Positions 1-7,497 are shown, counted from the stretch's first letter. The stretch is DNA of 16,375 nt from Bacteroidales bacterium UBA2295 (GCA_002345825.1 DDWD01000201.1:1-16375), one strand, 5' to 3'. Notes: generated by a model from the letters alone, not told the origin. Made by a program: numbers and translations.

Positions 1-2
1 CC

Positions 3-1346
3 GTTTACGACCTTGGTGGTGGTACATTCGATATCTCGATTCTTGAACTAGGCGATGGCGTTTTTGAAGTAAAATCGACCAATGGTGATACACACCTTGG
101 AGGTGACGATTTTGACCAAAAAATTATCGACTGGCTTGCCGACGAGTTCTTGAAAGACGAAGGGATTGATTTACGAAAAGATCCTATGGCTTTGCAACGC
201 CTTAAGGAAGCTGCCGAGAAGGCTAAAATTGAACTCTCGAGCTCATCTCAAACAGAGATCAACTTGCCATACATAATGCCAGTTGATGGCATTCCAAAAC
301 ACTTGGTTCGCACGCTCACCCGCTCGCAATTCGAGAAATTGGTTGACGATTTGGTACAAGCAACCATTGAGCCTTGCCGCAAATCGCTTAAAGATGCTGG
401 CCTAAGCGCATCGGACATTGACGAGGTAATCCTTGTTGGTGGTTCAACCCGTATCCCTGCGATACAACAGGTGGTAGAAAAATTCTTCGGAAAAACACCT
501 AGCAAAGGAGTTAACCCCGATGAGGTAGTGGCAATTGGTGCTGCAATTCAGGGTGGCGTACTAACCGGTGAGGTTAAGGATGTACTTCTACTAGATGTTA
601 CCCCACTTTCACTGGGTATTGAAACAATGGGTGGCGTATTCACCAAGCTAATTGAGTCAAATACAACCATACCTACTCGCAAGAGCGAAACTTTCACCAC
701 CGCATCCGATAATCAACCTTCGGTTGAAATTCATGTGCTGCAAGGTGAGCGCCCCATGGCAAGTGCCAACAAAACCATTGGCCGATTCCACCTCGATGGT
801 ATTCCACCAGCTCAGCGTGGTATACCCCAAATTGAAGTAACCTTCGATATTGATGCTAACGGTATTCTAAACGTATCGGCTAAGGATAAGGGTACTGGAA
901 AAGAGCAACGGATTCGCATTGAGGCTTCGTCGGGACTTACCGAGGATGAAATTAAGAAGATGCGCGAAGAGGCCAAGGCTAACGAGGAATCGGACAAGCA
1001 AGCCCGCGAAAAGGTTGATAAGCTAAATACAGCCGATAGCCTTATCTTCCAAACCGAGAAGCAACTTAAGGAGTTTGGCGACAAGCTACCTGCCGACAAG
1101 AAAGGACCTATTGAGCAAGCACTTGCCAAGCTTAAAGATGCGCACCAAAAGCAAGATGTTGAGGCTATTGATGCTGCCAGCAACGAGCTAAACAGCTTAT
1201 GGCAAGCAGCCTCAGAGGAAATTTACAAGGCTCAGGCGCAGCAGCAAGGTCAGCCAGGTGATCAGCAGCAAGCCTCGGGCGATGCTAACCAAAAATCGGA
1301 CTCTAACGAGGAAGTAACCGATGTAGATTTTGAAGAGGTAAAGTAA
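3..1346 (+). CDS. dnaK: Chaperone DnaK (Hsp70), 5'-truncated by the window edge
   Basis: This is the ATP-dependent Hsp70 chaperone that binds unfolded segments in the cytoplasm together with DnaJ and GrpE. The reading frame is open from base 3 and 447 residues are visible, so roughly the first 190 residues lie outside the window. The fragment begins with the phosphate-2 motif VYDLGGGTFD and continues with the TNGDTHLGGDDFD segment. The adenosine motif ILVGGSTRIP follows, and then the interdomain linker and start of the substrate-binding domain (DVLLLDVTPLSLGIETMGG). The C-terminal lid is helical and ends in a Gln-rich linker and the conserved tail EEVTDVDFEEVK. All motifs are intact and a strong terminator follows directly. 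No neighbouring dnaJ or grpE is visible. The identification is certain; only the start is unknown. Confidence 0.98.
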   Translation, partial: VYDLGGGTFDISILELGDGVFEVKSTNGDTHLGGDDFDQKIIDWLADEFLKDEGIDLRKDPMALQRLKEAAEKAKIELSSSSQTEINLPYIMPVDGIPKHLVRTLTRSQFEKLVDDLVQATIEPCRKSLKDAGLSASDIDEVILVGGSTRIPAIQQVVEKFFGKTPSKGVNPDEVVAIGAAIQGGVLTGEVKDVLLLDVTPLSLGIETMGGVFTKLIESNTTIPTRKSETFTTASDNQPSVEIHVLQGERPMASANKTIGRFHLDGIPPAQRGIPQIEVTFDIDANGILNVSAKDKGTGKEQRIRIEASSGLTEDEIKKMREEAKANEESDKQAREKVDKLNTADSLIFQTEKQLKEFGDKLPADKKGPIEQALAKLKDAHQKQDVEAIDAASNELNSLWQAASEEIYKAQAQQQGQPGDQQQASGDANQKSDSNEEVTDVDFEEVK

Positions 1347-1370
1347 TTTCAACCTCAATTTATAACATCC

Positions 1371-1402
1371 AAAAGCCTCTGGAACTTTCCAGGGGCTTTT
1401 TT
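1371..1402 (+). terminator. Rho-independent terminator of dnaK
   Basis: A 10-bp stem, AAGCCTCTGG against CCAGGGGCTT with one T:G wobble, is closed by a short loop and followed by a run of six T. It begins about 25 bases after the dnaK stop codon. It separates dnaK from the MORN-repeat gene downstream. Confidence 0.88.
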
Positions 1403-1448
1403 ATAATGAATTGCTATATTTACCGTTGTATAAAAAACATATTTTCAT

Positions 1449-2243
1449 ATGAAATCAGTTTCATACCTAATTCTATTCTTGTTTCTATCGCATTTCTGCC
1501 ATGCTCAGGTTGATACCGTTTTTAACCAAACCGATCATCGCAACCTAATGCAGGGGCATTGGAAAAAGTTTTACAAAAACGGAAAGGTAGCCTATAAAGG
1601 CTTTTTTAAAGATGATAAGCCCCGCGGAGAATTCATTCGGTACCATGAAAATGGGGTGATGAGCGCTAAGCTACTCTTTTCGGAATGTGGCGACACAGCA
1701 CAAGTTACACTATACTCACCATTAGCAAAAGAGGTTGCCAAAGGCAAATATCTTAGACAAAAAAAACATGGAGTATGGGATTACCTTAATACTAAAGGGC
1801 AAAAGGTATTCTCCGAAGAGTATAGCGAGGGAATAAAGCATGGTAAGTTCAAAATCTACTATCCCACTGGCGAAGTATTTGAACAGGTTACATGGCTAAA
1901 CGACAACAAAAATGGAGCAACCACTCAGTACTACCTTAACGGGCAAATCAAATCGTTAATCTTTTATGAAGATGGAACCGAACACGGCCCGGTAAGACTA
2001 TACCACCCCGATGGGGAGATTAGACTTGAAGGAAAATATGCCCATGGACTAAAAGATGATGTTTGGAAGTTTTTTGATACGAACGGTAAGTTGCTGAAAC
2101 AAATAACCTACGTACAAGGGATTGCTGAAAACCACGACAAGCTGATAGAGCAAGAAACAAAAGAGCTTGAAGAACTGCTTCGCAATGTGGGCAAATATCA
2201 GGATCCTGATTTTGAGGATTTTGTTGGCGGAAGACAATATTAG
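1449..2243 (+). CDS. Exported MORN-repeat protein (YwqK-like MORN_2 family)
   Basis: This 264-residue protein has an N-terminal signal peptide: hydrophobic residues 5-17, then a likely cleavage in SHFCHA|Q near residue 19. The Cys there is not in a good lipobox. The rest is a chain of about seven 23-25-residue MORN_2-type repeats between residues 35 and 230. They are recognisable by recurrent G-x-W/F-x-x-Y/F and NGxxxxxxxF/Y patterns such as GHWKKFYKNGK, HGKFKIYYPTGEV and HGPVRLYHPDGEI. A charged helix (EQETKELEELL) closes the protein. Such repeats form an extended beta sheet. Database entries of this kind are often labelled 'toxin-antitoxin system YwqK family antitoxin', but no toxin is nearby and an export signal argues against that role. 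A periplasmic or surface binding protein of unknown partner is the fair description. It stands alone between a terminator and the convergent gapA. Confidence 0.85.
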   Translation: MKSVSYLILFLFLSHFCHAQVDTVFNQTDHRNLMQGHWKKFYKNGKVAYKGFFKDDKPRGEFIRYHENGVMSAKLLFSECGDTAQVTLYSPLAKEVAKGKYLRQKKHGVWDYLNTKGQKVFSEEYSEGIKHGKFKIYYPTGEVFEQVTWLNDNKNGATTQYYLNGQIKSLIFYEDGTEHGPVRLYHPDGEIRLEGKYAHGLKDDVWKFFDTNGKLLKQITYVQGIAENHDKLIEQETKELEELLRNVGKYQDPDFEDFVGGRQY

Positions 2244-2263
2244 TTCAGAATAATCATCTGATA

Positions 2264-2302
2264 CAAAAAAACAAGAGGCTGTCTAAAAAACAGCCTCTTG
2301 TT
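2264..2302 (-). terminator. Terminator between the convergent MORN gene and gapA
   Basis: A 13-bp perfect inverted repeat (AACAAGAGGCTGT with its complement, 2270-2302) has a short A-rich loop. Read on the minus strand it is followed by seven T, making a strong intrinsic terminator for gapA, whose stop codon lies about 20 bases away. On the plus strand the tail is T-rich but interrupted, so it may also stop transcription of the MORN-repeat gene. Confidence 0.88.
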
Positions 2303-2323
2303 GTATTTAGCGAAAAAAGCGAT

Positions 2324-3337
2324 CTATTTAAAAAGCTTTGGCACCAAGTCAACCACGCGGTTTGAGTAGCCCCACTCGTTGTCGTACCATGAAAGCACTT
2401 TCACAGTTTTGCCATTGGCCATAGTGGCCGATGCATCGAAAATTGAACTGTGAGCATTGTGAATAATATCAACAGAAACAACAGGGTCTTCAGTGTACTC
2501 AAGAATACCCTTCATAGGACCTTCTGCCGCTTTCTTAATGGCTGCATTAATCTCCTCTTTGGTAACCTCCTTTTTAAGCACCACGGTTAGGTCAACTAGA
2601 GAGCCAGTTGGAACAGGCACACGAACAGCTAAACCATCGAGTTTTCCTTTTAGCGATGGAATAACTTTGCCCACAGCTTTAGCTGCCCCAGTGGTTGTAG
2701 GAATCATAGACACAGCGCAAGAACGGGCCCTGCGAAGGTCGCTGTGCGGTGCATCTAAAATACGCTGGTCGTTGGTGTATGCATGAATGGTGTTCATAAG
2801 CCCGTTATCAATACCAAACGCATCGTTAAGCACCTTGGCAACAGGAGCTAAACAGTTTGTAGTACATGAAGCGTTTGACACACAAACATCCTCTGGTTTC
2901 AAATCCTCCTCGTTAACGCCTAAAACAACCATGCGGTCAATTTCGTCCTTAGCAGGTACGCAAAGAATTACCTTTTTGGCGCCATTTTTAATGTGGTCGC
3001 CGTATCCACCTTTTTCGCTCTCGCGTTTTACAAATATTCCTGTCGATTCCACAACTACATCAGGTGTTTGTGCCCACTTAATGTTTATAGGGCTACGCTC
3101 GGCATGAACTGGATACTTCGTTCCATTAGCGATTAGTGCGGTTTCATCGTAGCTAACTGTACCGTTAAATTTACCCTGGGTTGAGTCATATTTTAGAAGA
3201 TGAGCTAGCGTTTTAGTGTCAGTCAAATCGTTAATTCCAACGATCTCGATATCGGAGCGCTCAAGAGCAATCTTGAAAACATTGCGCCCAATGCGGCCGA
3301 AGCCGTTAATAGCAACTTTAATTTTTGCCATAGCCAT
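2324..3337 (-). CDS. gapA: Glyceraldehyde-3-phosphate dehydrogenase, NAD-type
   Basis: This enzyme oxidises and phosphorylates glyceraldehyde 3-phosphate to 1,3-bisphosphoglycerate in glycolysis, in the cytoplasm. The 337 residues match the usual family length. The Rossmann motif INGFGRIGR lies at residues 10-18. An Asp (D37, in GINDLTD) sits where NAD-specific enzymes bind the adenosine ribose, which supports NAD rather than NADP use. The catalytic Cys158 is in SNASCTTNCLAP and the general-base His185 in HAYTND. The C-terminal signature SWYDNEWGYSNRVVD is complete. The start could be the first ATG (3337) or the second one two codons later (3331); MAKIKVAINGFG is the commoner N-terminus. A probable promoter lies about 55 bases upstream and a strong terminator follows. 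It appears to be a single-gene unit. Confidence 0.98.
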   Translation of the reverse strand: MAMAKIKVAINGFGRIGRNVFKIALERSDIEIVGINDLTDTKTLAHLLKYDSTQGKFNGTVSYDETALIANGTKYPVHAERSPINIKWAQTPDVVVESTGIFVKRESEKGGYGDHIKNGAKKVILCVPAKDEIDRMVVLGVNEEDLKPEDVCVSNASCTTNCLAPVAKVLNDAFGIDNGLMNTIHAYTNDQRILDAPHSDLRRARSCAVSMIPTTTGAAKAVGKVIPSLKGKLDGLAVRVPVPTGSLVDLTVVLKKEVTKEEINAAIKKAAEGPMKGILEYTEDPVVSVDIIHNAHSSIFDASATMANGKTVKVLSWYDNEWGYSNRVVDLVPKLFK

Positions 3338-3389
3338 TTGGTTTTTTTAAGTTAGTATAAATGTGTAGTAGATGTCTCAGAATTCAGTT

Positions 3390-3397
3390 CAAAGATA
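3390..3397 (-). promoter_or_regulatory. Probable -7 box of the gapA promoter
   Basis: On the minus strand this reads TATCTTTG, an exact match to the Bacteroidota -7 consensus TAnnTTTG. It would place transcription start about 45 bases before the gapA start codon. No clear TTG box is seen at the usual -33 distance, so the call rests on the -7 element and its position. Confidence 0.5.
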
Positions 3398-3513
3398 CAT
3401 AAATTATCTATAGCTAAAAATGATAGCGCCCCAAGAGTTTGTGAAAAAAATGCAAACGGTTGAACCCCTTCACTCAATGGAGATCAACTGATTGCACAAT
3501 AATTAGCTAACCG

Positions 3514-4968
3514 TCAAACACCGAATAGTAGCGAAATCTCCTCCTTCGATTTAACAGGATTTAACCCCTGCTCAACACCTAGCTTAAGCATAAGCTCGTA
3601 GGCCTCGTCAAAATCGTTTCGGATATCTCCATCAAGAATTGCATCTTTAATGGTATCCTTAATAAGGCCAACGGGCTTGCTGGGTTCAATACCGAAGACA
3701 GCCATGATAATCTCGCCTGTAATTGGGGGCTGAAAATTACGAATGGCATCCTTGGCTTCAATTTCCACTAGTTTTTTACGCACCAACATAAAGTTGGCTA
3801 GGTATCGTTTTACTTTGGCATCGTTCTTTGATGTGATATCGGCTTCGCAAAGAGTCATCAGATCTTCAATATCATCACCAGCATCGAACAGCAAACGGCG
3901 CACAGCCGAGTCGGTTACATCGTCACTCGAAAGGATAATGGGCCTTAGGTGGAGATGAACCAACTTCTGCACGTACTTCATCCTGTCGTTTAGAGGTAGC
4001 TTGAGCCTTCGAAAAATTTTAGGAACCATCTTTTGCCCCACAAACTCATGCGAATGGAAAGTCCACCCCTGCCCCTTTATATACTTTTTGGTTAATGGCT
4101 TGGCAATATCATGTAGCACCGCAGCCCAGCGCAACCATAGGTTGTCCGATTTTTCTGCCACATTGTCAAGCACCTGAAGCGTGTGATAAAAATTATCCTT
4201 ATGATTGTGATTGTACACCTTATCGACCCCCTTAAGCTCAGAGAACTCGGGGAAAAACTGCTCAAGCAGTCCAGTTTGCTCTAGGAGCATAAAACCATCC
4301 GAGGGTTTTTTGGAAAGTATTATCTTATTAAGTTCATCAATAATCCGTTCTATCGAGATGATTTGTAAACGCTCCTTATTAACCGAAAGTGCCCTAAATG
4401 TTTCGCGCTCAATGTCGAACTTAAGCTGCGATGCAAACCTTACTGCACGCATCATGCGTAAAGGGTCATCGGAAAAGGTTTTGTTGGGATCTAAGGGGGT
4501 ACGAATGATCCTATCCTCAATATCGGCAACTCCATTGAAGGGATCGACCAACTCGCCAAAACTACTGGGATGCAAACTAATTGCCAGGGCATTGATGGTA
4601 AAATCTCGTCTAAGCTGATCGTCCTCAATGGTGCCATCCTCTACCACAGGCTTCCTCGAGTCGGCGCTATACGACTCCTTCCGAGCACCCACCAGCTCCA
4701 CCTCCCAATCGCCCACCTTTAGCTGAGCCGTTCCAAAACGCTTAAAAACAGTTACCCGTTTTACCCCCAACTTTTTGGCTAAACGTTCTGCCATCTCAAT
4801 TCCTGAGCCTTGGACCACAACATCAATATCCTTAGAACTCCGTTTTAAAAAGATATCTCGAACAAATCCTCCCACCACGTAGGTGGGTCTATCTAGCTCA
4901 CCAGCAACTTCCGAAATGGCTTTAAAAATCTTGCTATCTATATATTTGTGCATAATGCTAACTGACAT
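3514..4968 (-). CDS. cca: CCA-adding tRNA nucleotidyltransferase with HD domain
   Basis: This class II nucleotidyltransferase adds or repairs the 3'-terminal CCA of tRNAs. The N-terminal poly(A) polymerase-type head carries GGFVRDIFL and the metal-binding DIDVV (Asp residues 54 and 56 when counted from the furthest upstream TTG at 4989). RRDFTINALA, the second conserved motif, follows at about 127-136. The central region has the template-recognition helix region (DDPLRMMRAVRFASQL). The C-terminal half is an HD phosphohydrolase domain with FYHTL, AVLHDIAKP and FHSHE, so the metal ligands look intact; it may act on 2',3'-cyclic phosphates. The frame is open upstream to the TTG at 4989, but ATG at 4968 or ATG at 4953 (MHKYIDSK) fits the family start better; I chose 4968. 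It is divergent from the redox genes and co-directional with gapA, 176 bases from it. Confidence 0.95.
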   Translation of the reverse strand: MSVSIMHKYIDSKIFKAISEVAGELDRPTYVVGGFVRDIFLKRSSKDIDVVVQGSGIEMAERLAKKLGVKRVTVFKRFGTAQLKVGDWEVELVGARKESYSADSRKPVVEDGTIEDDQLRRDFTINALAISLHPSSFGELVDPFNGVADIEDRIIRTPLDPNKTFSDDPLRMMRAVRFASQLKFDIERETFRALSVNKERLQIISIERIIDELNKIILSKKPSDGFMLLEQTGLLEQFFPEFSELKGVDKVYNHNHKDNFYHTLQVLDNVAEKSDNLWLRWAAVLHDIAKPLTKKYIKGQGWTFHSHEFVGQKMVPKIFRRLKLPLNDRMKYVQKLVHLHLRPIILSSDDVTDSAVRRLLFDAGDDIEDLMTLCEADITSKNDAKVKRYLANFMLVRKKLVEIEAKDAIRNFQPPITGEIIMAVFGIEPSKPVGLIKDTIKDAILDGDIRNDFDEAYELMLKLGVEQGLNPVKSKEEISLLFGV

Positions 4969-5014
4969 TCCATTTAGTAAACCTGACAAAATTACAACTT
5001 ATTAGCAATACTTT

Positions 5015-5026
5015 GTATGGCCATAC
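5015..5026. repeat. 12-bp perfect palindrome in the cca / redox-island intergenic region
   Basis: GTATGGCCATAC is a perfect 12-bp palindrome. It is overlapped by two copies of ATACTTTG spaced 15 bases apart (5008-5015 and 5023-5030). It lies 47 bases upstream of the cca ATG at 4968, on the side facing the divergent thioredoxin-like gene. The position suits an operator, but nothing in the sequence names a regulator. Confidence 0.4.
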
Positions 5027-5156
5027 TTTGCCAATAATATTACTAACTACCCTTAAACGCTACTCAATACGCTGTTTTACTTATTGTTACAACACAACAA
5101 CCTATTCAATATTTAATTCAATAAATATTTGAAATATTTTATGGAATGCAATTTGT

Positions 5157-5170
5157 TATCTAGATATCTA
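5157..5170. repeat. Overlapping palindromes 30 bases upstream of the thioredoxin-like gene
   Basis: TATCTAGATATCTA contains two overlapping 10-bp palindromes, TATCTAGATA and TAGATATCTA, which together make a direct repeat of TATCTA. It lies in a very AT-rich leader (about 5085-5200) where I find no TAnnTTTG box. It could be an operator or simply a by-product of high AT content. Confidence 0.3.
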
Positions 5171-5200
5171 CATATTTACTTAATTTAATCAAAATAAACT

Positions 5201-5548
5201 ATGAAACTATTACAAACCGCTGTACACGAGATTGAGACAGCATCAGAACTTGAGAAAATTATTAACGAGAACGAAAACGTTATGGTATGCTGTGGCCGAA
5301 TGGGCCCCATGTGTATCCCCGTGTACGATGTGATGGAAGAGCTGGAAGAGGAACGTCCGAACGTGAAATTTTACTCAATGGCTTTTGATACACCCGAAGC
5401 AGGCATCATAAGAAATGCTCCTATGTGCAGTAGCTTTATGGGTTTACCCTTTACCGTGTACTATAAGAACGGTAAAATGGTTAAGGCCACCACTAGCATA
5501 CAGAACAGAAAGCAGATTACCGATATACTCGATGAGCACTTAAGCTAA
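5201..5548 (+). CDS. Atypical thioredoxin-fold protein (CxxxxxxC in place of CxxC)
   Basis: This cytoplasmic protein of 115 residues has thioredoxin size and no signal peptide. The fold is supported by the strand VMVCC (residues 27-31), an active-site loop and helix (GPMCIPVYDVMEEL), the cis-proline loop GLPFTVYYKNGK (Pro83) and the C-terminal helix. The usual WCGPC is replaced by CCGRMGPMC. Cys38 aligns with the resolving cysteine, but the nucleophile position is Gly35; the candidate partners are Cys30, Cys31 or Cys76 (PMCSSFMG). It is 44 bases upstream of trxB and co-directional, so it is probably that reductase's partner. That pairing is an inference from position. A redox-active protein with a rearranged centre fits better than a dead one, because the cysteines are kept but moved. 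I do not recognise a named characterised member. Confidence 0.85.
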   Translation: MKLLQTAVHEIETASELEKIINENENVMVCCGRMGPMCIPVYDVMEELEEERPNVKFYSMAFDTPEAGIIRNAPMCSSFMGLPFTVYYKNGKMVKATTSIQNRKQITDILDEHLS

Positions 5549-5592
5549 TCGACCACAAACAAGTAAATAATTTTGGTTTTAGGTTAATAGAA

Positions 5593-6519
5593 ATGAACGA
5601 AGTTTTTGATGTAATGATTGTAGGCGCAGGTGCCGCGGGGCTAACCGCAGGCATCTACGCCTCAAGAGCCAAGCTAAGCACGGTTATACTTAACGAAGGG
5701 GCCATTGGTGGGCAAATGGTGCTAACCAACGAGATTGCTAACTACCCTGGAGTTGAGACTACCAACGGCTTTGTTTTGGCCAACACTATGAAGAAGCAAG
5801 CCAAGGACTTTGGCTGCAAGATAAAATCGAACGTAAAAATTGTTGAGTACAAGCTGAACGAAAAGATAAAGTCAGTAGTGCTCGACGATGGCCGAACCTT
5901 TAGCGCCAAAGCGGTAATCCTTGCACAGGGAGGGCGTCCACGCTCATTGAACATTCCGGGCGAGGAAACGTTTAAAGGCAGGGGTATCTCATACTGCGCA
6001 ACGTGCGATGGTGAGTTTTTCACCGACAAGGAGCTTGTAGTGGTTGGCGGAGGTAACTCAGCACTTGAGGAGGCAGTAACGCTAACCAAGTATGCAACCA
6101 AAGTTACCATTGTACATCAGTTCGATCACTTTCAAGCCTTCGAGCATGCAGTGCAGGAAGCTAAAAATAACCCCAAAATCGATTTCGTTATGGGGTCGGA
6201 GCTCCGCGGGTTCTTTGGCAACGGTAAGTTGGAAAAGGTAAGCATCGAGAACCTTGCTACCAAGGAGCTATTCGAAAAAAAGATAGATGGAACATTCATC
6301 TTTATTGGCTACCTGCCAAACACCGAATCGTTGGAAGGGGTTGTAACGCTTAACGAGCGTAAGGAGATTGTGGTTGATGGTGAGATGAGAACCAGTATCC
6401 CCGGCGTATTTGCTGCTGGCGACTGTATTGTTAAGCGATACCGCCAGGTAACCACAGCAGTAGCCGATGGTACCATAGCAGCGCTTAGCGCATCGGAGTA
6501 TATTAGAACCAACAATTAA
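5593..6519 (+). CDS. trxB: Thioredoxin-reductase-like FAD flavoprotein lacking the NADPH-phosphate motif
   Basis: This enzyme of the low-Mr TrxB family passes electrons from a donor through FAD and a CxxC to a thioredoxin-fold partner in the cytoplasm. At 308 residues it is of normal length. The FAD-binding GAGAAGLTAGIYASRA is at residues 11-26, the redox centre CATC at 135-138, the second nucleotide motif GGGNSALEEA at 152-161, and the FAD signature PGVFAAGDC at 270-278, followed by YRQVTTAVADG. The segment that reads HRRDxFRA in NADPH-dependent enzymes is HQFDHFQA here (residues 175-182). All three arginines that hold the 2'-phosphate are therefore gone, and NADH or another donor is plausible. 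It sits between the atypical thioredoxin and the glutaredoxin fusion, 8 bases before the latter, so it is almost surely part of an operon. Confidence 0.93.
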   Translation: MNEVFDVMIVGAGAAGLTAGIYASRAKLSTVILNEGAIGGQMVLTNEIANYPGVETTNGFVLANTMKKQAKDFGCKIKSNVKIVEYKLNEKIKSVVLDDGRTFSAKAVILAQGGRPRSLNIPGEETFKGRGISYCATCDGEFFTDKELVVVGGGNSALEEAVTLTKYATKVTIVHQFDHFQAFEHAVQEAKNNPKIDFVMGSELRGFFGNGKLEKVSIENLATKELFEKKIDGTFIFIGYLPNTESLEGVVTLNERKEIVVDGEMRTSIPGVFAAGDCIVKRYRQVTTAVADGTIAALSASEYIRTNN

Positions 6520-6527
6520 CCGCTGGT

Positions 6528-7109
6528 ATGAATCAGGTAAAGTCGTTAGCAGAGCTTAAAGCACTAGTTGCAGATAAAGAAAAGGCCTACCTACTACTGT
6601 ATAAAAGTGGTACCGATAAAAGCGAGTGTGCACTTCGTAACGTTGAAATGGGCTTAAAAGATATTGCTGGAATAGAGGTATACCTTGCCGATGTAACAAG
6701 CACAAGAGATATTCACCCAGCATATAGCGTAACCACCGTGCCTACGCTTATTGAGTTTGATAATGGTGCGGCAAAGAATGTTATAAAAGGCTGTAACGAT
6801 AGCAATTACTACAAGGCACTTTTTGATGATGCCCTTTATGTAGTTGATACCAAAAACGAGGAAACACCTCAAAAGTCGGTCACGGTATACTCTACCCCAA
6901 CCTGCTCATGGTGCAACACGCTAAAAGCGCATTTGCGTAAGCACCGCATTAGGTTTGCCGATATTGATGTGTCGCGAAACCAGAGTGCTGCCGATGAGAT
7001 GGTAAGACGATCGGGCCAAAGAGGCGTTCCGCAAACCGATATTGGTGGCGAGATGATTGTGGGATTCAATCAGGCTCGAATAAATGAGCTGTTGAACATA
7101 AGAGCATAA
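6528..7109 (+). CDS. Fusion of a degenerate thioredoxin domain with a glutaredoxin
   Basis: Two thioredoxin folds are joined in 193 residues. The N-terminal one (about 1-105) keeps the fold signature and the cis-proline loop TTVPTLIEFDNG (Pro72), but its active-site loop is KSGTDKSEC. Only Cys34 remains, near the resolving position, and the nucleophile is lost. The C-terminal one (about 116-193) is a glutaredoxin or NrdH-like domain with TCSWC (Cys126, Cys129), a cis-proline in GVPQTDIG and the glutathione-site-like GGEMIVGF. The glutaredoxin part should reduce disulfides; the N-terminal part may bind a partner or act as a monothiol domain. It begins 8 bases after trxB, which suggests translational coupling and a shared redox route. 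No signal peptide is seen, so it is cytoplasmic. Confidence 0.88.
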   Translation: MNQVKSLAELKALVADKEKAYLLLYKSGTDKSECALRNVEMGLKDIAGIEVYLADVTSTRDIHPAYSVTTVPTLIEFDNGAAKNVIKGCNDSNYYKALFDDALYVVDTKNEETPQKSVTVYSTPTCSWCNTLKAHLRKHRIRFADIDVSRNQSAADEMVRRSGQRGVPQTDIGGEMIVGFNQARINELLNIRA

Positions 7110-7161
7110 ATGCTTAGGCATTTATAAAAAAAATTTGTAACTTGATTTTTTTGAAATAGAT

Positions 7162-7449
7162 ATGAAAGAATTACAACCAGTGAACCAAAATGTGCTGTTG
7201 GACTTACCATCCGACAGCGAAGAGGCCAGAACTGCATCGGGAATAATTATACCCGACACGGCTAAGGAAAAGCAAAACATTGCCCGCGTTGTGGCGATGA
7301 GCAACATTGATAATTCAGAAATCGCCGTGGGCGATGAGGTTATGTATAATGGTTTCAGCGGCACCGAAACGGAGTTCGAAGGGAAAAAGTACCTGCTTAT
7401 TCAGTACTCCGACATCATGGCCAAAATTGTTGAAACCGACGAAATTTAA
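7162..7449 (+). CDS. GroES-family cpn10 co-chaperonin without adjacent groEL
   Basis: This 95-residue protein has the length of GroES. The N-terminal strand LQPVNQNVLLDLP matches the family's KPLxDRVLV region. The mobile loop and following signature ASGIIIPDTAKEKQ (about 25-38) are very well kept, as are VGDEVMYN and the final YLLIQYSDIMAKI. In GroES this loop binds the chaperonin GroEL to cap its folding chamber. There is no groEL beside it: it lies between the glutaredoxin fusion (52 bases) and trxA (48 bases). It may therefore be a second or specialised cpn10. I leave the symbol empty because whether the genome also has a groES-groEL operon cannot be seen here. Confidence 0.9.
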   Translation: MKELQPVNQNVLLDLPSDSEEARTASGIIIPDTAKEKQNIARVVAMSNIDNSEIAVGDEVMYNGFSGTETEFEGKKYLLIQYSDIMAKIVETDEI

Positions 7450-7455
7450 TTAACA

Positions 7456-7475
7456 GGGAGTGCTGCTCCCATTTT
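7456..7475 (+). terminator. Short hairpin with T-rich tail between cpn10 and trxA
   Basis: GGGAG and CTCCC enclose a TGCTG loop, followed by ATTTT. The stem is only 5 bp and the tail four T, so it may reduce rather than stop read-through into trxA. It could also protect the 3' end of the upstream message. Confidence 0.35.
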
Positions 7476-7497
7476 AAAAATCCAAACAGAAAAAATT

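Noticed and set aside
812..1183. A 123-codon minus-strand frame inside dnaK
   Set aside because: The plus strand encodes conserved DnaK sequence throughout; the Ser/Leu-rich translation is typical of an antisense shadow.
1449..2243. Antitoxin role for the MORN-repeat protein
   Set aside because: The family label exists in databases, but there is a signal peptide here and no toxin-like neighbour.
7106..7125. Hairpin ATAAATGC-TTAG-GCATTTAT at the end of the glutaredoxin fusion gene
   Set aside because: The stem is AT-rich and only 8 bp, overlaps the stop codon, and is followed by A rather than T, so I do not call it a terminator.
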